From Candidatus Dojkabacteria bacterium (GTDB lineage: Bacteria; Patescibacteriota; Dojkabacteria; GCA-002793355): a stretch of DNA of 8,442 nt. Position 1 is the first letter of the stretch. The number at the start of each line of letters is the position of its first letter. Location: positions 1 through 8,442 of the forward strand of contig JALVLD010000141.1 in assembly GCA_027033525.1 (NCBI GenBank), written 5' to 3'. A program made the position numbers and the translations under genes. This document shows, piece after piece, positions 6,872-8,442 of the stretch. The notes under the pieces are model-generated. The model was not told the origin of the DNA. It ran no database searches and worked only from the letters and a program-made list of their open reading frames with translations.

Positions 6872-7516
6872 ACCTTCCCATTCTGCAAAGAACTCTTCTA
6901 AAAACAACTCCATAAATTTATGACGATGTAGAGCGAGTTTCTTGCCTGTTTTGGTATTCATTCTATCTTTAAGGAGTAATAGCTTTTCATAAAAATGGTT
7001 TATCGTTGGTGGGTTATTCTTTATGTATTCTTCTTTTGTCATATTTTTTTTAGGTTTAATCCTTGGATCATATAAGGGATTTTTTTTGTAGCCTCCGAAT
7101 GCAAAAGCACGGGCAATCCCTATAGCACCTATTGCATCTAATCTATCTGCATCTTGCACTACATCTAGTTCAGGAGATTTAAAAGGTTGTATATGTGCTT
7201 CGCCTTTAAAAGATACGTTTTCTATAATCTTTGCGACATGATTGATAATGCTATCATCAAGTCCTAATGAGGTTAAAAAATCTCGGGCTATTTTAGGGCC
7301 TATTCTTTCGTTGCCATTGTGGAATTTAAAATCTGCAATATCGTGTAAAAGTGCTCCGAGTTCTACTGTTAACATGTCGACCTTTTCGTGTTTAGCAATA
7401 TATTTTGCGAGTTTCCACACTCTGTAGATATGCCACCAATCATGGGCACCTTCGGCGTTGGCAAGTTTTTGTTTTACAAATTCAATGGTCGCAGTTATTA
7501 TTTCTTCATGGTGCAT
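6863..7516 (-). CDS. HD-domain phosphohydrolase, YpgQ/YedJ-like
   Basis: A 217-residue cytoplasmic metal-dependent hydrolase of the HD superfamily. Metal ligands are visible in order: H29 (AHDWWHIYRV), H58-D59 (GALLHDIADFKF) and an aspartate in VVQDADRLDAIGAIGIARAF (119-138, D122 or D124). That last motif, the FGGYKKNPLYDP loop and the C-terminal INHFYEKLLLLKDRMNTKTG are characteristic of the YpgQ/YedJ group. Bacillus YpgQ is reported to hydrolyse nucleoside triphosphates to monophosphate and pyrophosphate, so a nucleotide pool-cleaning role is likely; the substrate here is inferred. The length is normal and no key residue is missing. The ATG at 7516 follows an extended -10 box by five bases. 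It lies 36 bases after the small membrane protein gene, on the same strand, but appears to have its own promoter. Confidence 0.9.
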   Translation of the reverse strand: MHHEEIITATIEFVKQKLANAEGAHDWWHIYRVWKLAKYIAKHEKVDMLTVELGALLHDIADFKFHNGNERIGPKIARDFLTSLGLDDSIINHVAKIIENVSFKGEAHIQPFKSPELDVVQDADRLDAIGAIGIARAFAFGGYKKNPLYDPRIKPKKNMTKEEYIKNNPPTINHFYEKLLLLKDRMNTKTGKKLALHRHKFMELFLEEFFAEWEGKK

Positions 7517-7521
7517 ATATT

Positions 7522-7548
7522 AGTATATCAAAATAATTTGCTTGGCAA
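7522..7548 (-). promoter_or_regulatory. HD gene promoter with extended -10, predicted leaderless
   Basis: On the minus strand TGATATACT (7522-7530) is an extended -10 with TATACT at 7522-7527, followed by five bases (AATAT) and the ATG at 7516. TTGCCA (7543-7548) is a five-of-six -35 match, but with a short 15-base spacer. No ribosome-binding site is present. Confidence 0.6.
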
Positions 7549-7552
7549 TAAT

Positions 7553-7891
7553 TTATGAAGGAGGAAGGTAGTGAAATTTAAAATACTGATATATTGGACT
7601 TTCTGTTTTGTTTTTTTTATGACATACTACCTCTATCACAATTGTATTTTCCATTTTGGTTATTTCTGGTAGGTAAAGTATAATAAGGGGAATATTATTG
7701 TTCTTGCATAGTTTGGTTTTTATAGCAGTGGAGTAAATTGTTGTATAAATAGTTGTTGTTACCTCCGGCGGAATTTCCAATGCCTCAAGCTTTGGGGTTT
7801 TTATTTTTATATATATAACGCTACTTATTGCAAAGAGTAAAAAAACTATACTTGTAATAATTGCCCCTTTTATATTAAAGGTTGACTTCAT
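7553..7891 (-). CDS. Small single-pass membrane protein of unknown function
   Basis: I do not recognise this 112-residue protein. A short basic N terminus is followed by one hydrophobic segment (about 9-29: GAIITSIVFLLFAISSVIYI), so it is probably anchored with an outside domain of about 80 residues. That domain is rich in Thr, Ile and Lys with alternating hydrophobic residues (TTTIYTTIYSTAIKTK, 46-61; IPLIILYLPEI, 67-77; TIVIEVVC, 83-90), suggesting beta strands, and has two cysteines (C62, C90) that could pair. The ATG at 7891 overlaps the 3' end of ftsK by 17 bases, which suggests cotranscription and coupled translation, since no ribosome-binding site or -10 box precedes it. Whether it works with FtsK is unknown. 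The codon pattern looks like its neighbours, so it is probably a real gene. Confidence 0.65.
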   Translation of the reverse strand: MKSTFNIKGAIITSIVFLLFAISSVIYIKIKTPKLEALEIPPEVTTTIYTTIYSTAIKTKLCKNNNIPLIILYLPEITKMENTIVIEVVCHKKNKTESPIYQYFKFHYLPPS

Positions 7892-8442
7892 CTAAACTAG
7901 TTATTAAAACTTCTCGTTTATTCCCTTGCCTTGGGCTTATAACACCAAGTTGTTCCATTTGATCTATGAGTCGTGCAGCTCTATTAAATCCAATGCGTAA
8001 GTATCGTTGAAGTGCCGAGGCCGAAACGCGTCGTTGTTCTAGTACTAGTTCTATCGCTTGGCGAAGTAGTGGATCGTGACTACCTCCGGCTGCTCCAACG
8101 GGGCCTGTGTTGCCTTCAAGTGGAATATTTTGTTCTAATATTTCATCAACATAAAAGGTTTTGGGCTCATCAAACATCTCTAATACATTATTTTTTATAA
8201 AATTGGACAATTTTTCTATTTCTTCTGTGCTCACGAAGGCCCCTTGTACACGTTGAATTTTTACTGAATTGGGTGTTTTAACAAGCATATCGCCTTTGCC
8301 TAGCAGGTTTTCAGCTCCACTTTGATCAATAATAACTCTAGAATCTATATTACTAGTAACACCAAGTGCAATTCTTGCCGGAATGTTGGCTTTTATTAAA
8401 CCTGTTATAACATTTACACTTGGTCTTTGTGTGGCAAGTATT
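7875..8442 (-). CDS. ftsK: DNA translocase FtsK, C-terminal part (runs off the window)
   Basis: The frame is open from the right edge (first full codon at 8441) to TAA at 7877-7875, giving the last 188 residues. A methionine at 8288 is internal, not the start. FtsK is the hexameric septal motor that pumps chromosome ends apart at division and, where present, activates XerCD recombination. Residues 1-52 are the end of the RecA-like motor: ILATQRPSVNVITGLIKANI, ARIA, then IDSRVIIDQSGAENLLGKGD and ML. RVQGAFVSTEEI (64-75) follows. After a Gly-rich linker (about 110-121) comes the winged-helix gamma domain (about 122-183), with the DNA-reading helix RIGFNRAARLIDQME. That helix matches the family closely, suggesting orienting motifs of the usual KOPS type are read. 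It is incomplete only because of the window edge. The 112-residue membrane protein gene overlaps its stop. Confidence 0.95.
   Translation of the reverse strand, partial: ILATQRPSVNVITGLIKANIPARIALGVTSNIDSRVIIDQSGAENLLGKGDMLVKTPNSVKIQRVQGAFVSTEEIEKLSNFIKNNVLEMFDEPKTFYVDEILEQNIPLEGNTGPVGAAGGSHDPLLRQAIELVLEQRRVSASALQRYLRIGFNRAARLIDQMEQLGVISPRQGNKREVLITSLDEVNL

Noticed and set aside
7242..7427. Open frame of 61 codons on the plus strand
   Set aside because: It is antisense to the HD gene over its metal-binding motifs.
7556..7572. AGGAGG followed by GTG on the plus strand
   Set aside because: It is the complement of the last codons of the small membrane protein (LPPS), and the frame ends within three codons.
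8012..8200. Open frame of 62 codons on the plus strand
   Set aside because: It is antisense to the FtsK gamma domain and linker.

Overview
The window looks like a piece of an AT-rich bacterial chromosome, not a mobile element. Bacterial FtsK and RarA exclude an archaeon. Compact genes with very short gaps, an ADP-forming acyl-CoA synthetase used for substrate-level ATP, a membrane-anchored protein built from FEYP/FKYP-type repeats, and an apparent lack of Shine-Dalgarno sites all suggest a member of the Patescibacteria (candidate phyla radiation). That placement is inference, and I cannot name a phylum from this stretch.

Layout. At the left edge (1-166) there is an A-rich stretch, a GGAGG-rich purine tract and a hairpin that probably terminates the leftmost gene. 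On the minus strand follow, from right to left, rarA (4478-3225), a 704-residue membrane-anchored three-repeat protein (3158-1044) and a 10-helix EamA-type transporter (1018-167). Divergent from rarA, on the plus strand, is a single-chain ADP-forming acetate/acyl-CoA ligase (about 4536-6713), which ends at an intrinsic terminator. The right part is again minus strand: the C-terminal 188 residues of FtsK running in from the window edge (8441-7875), a 112-residue single-pass membrane protein overlapping its 3' end by 17 bases, and an HD-domain phosphohydrolase (7516-6863). There is no gene-free stretch longer than 300 bases, and I found no rRNA, tRNA, CRISPR or insertion sequence.

How they fit together. 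Three genes serve DNA: FtsK (chromosome translocation at division), RarA (rescue of stalled forks) and probably the HD protein (nucleotide pool cleaning). The CoA ligase makes ATP from acyl-CoA. The two membrane proteins upstream of the left edge face the outside or move a small solute; their substrates are unknown.

The strongest non-obvious signal is in the promoters. Four genes (EamA, rarA, the CoA ligase, HD) have a TATAAT-like -10 box ending only 4-5 bases before the ATG, three of them with an upstream TG (extended -10). This predicts leaderless mRNAs. The rarA/CoA-ligase divergent pair shares a 57-base intergenic region with a perfect 7-bp inverted repeat between the two -10 boxes. The three-repeat protein is different: it has a longer leader, and an 8-base homopolymer sits inside its putative promoter spacer. 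No clearly new multi-gene system is visible. The three-repeat protein with a nested OB-like insert is the least familiar gene.
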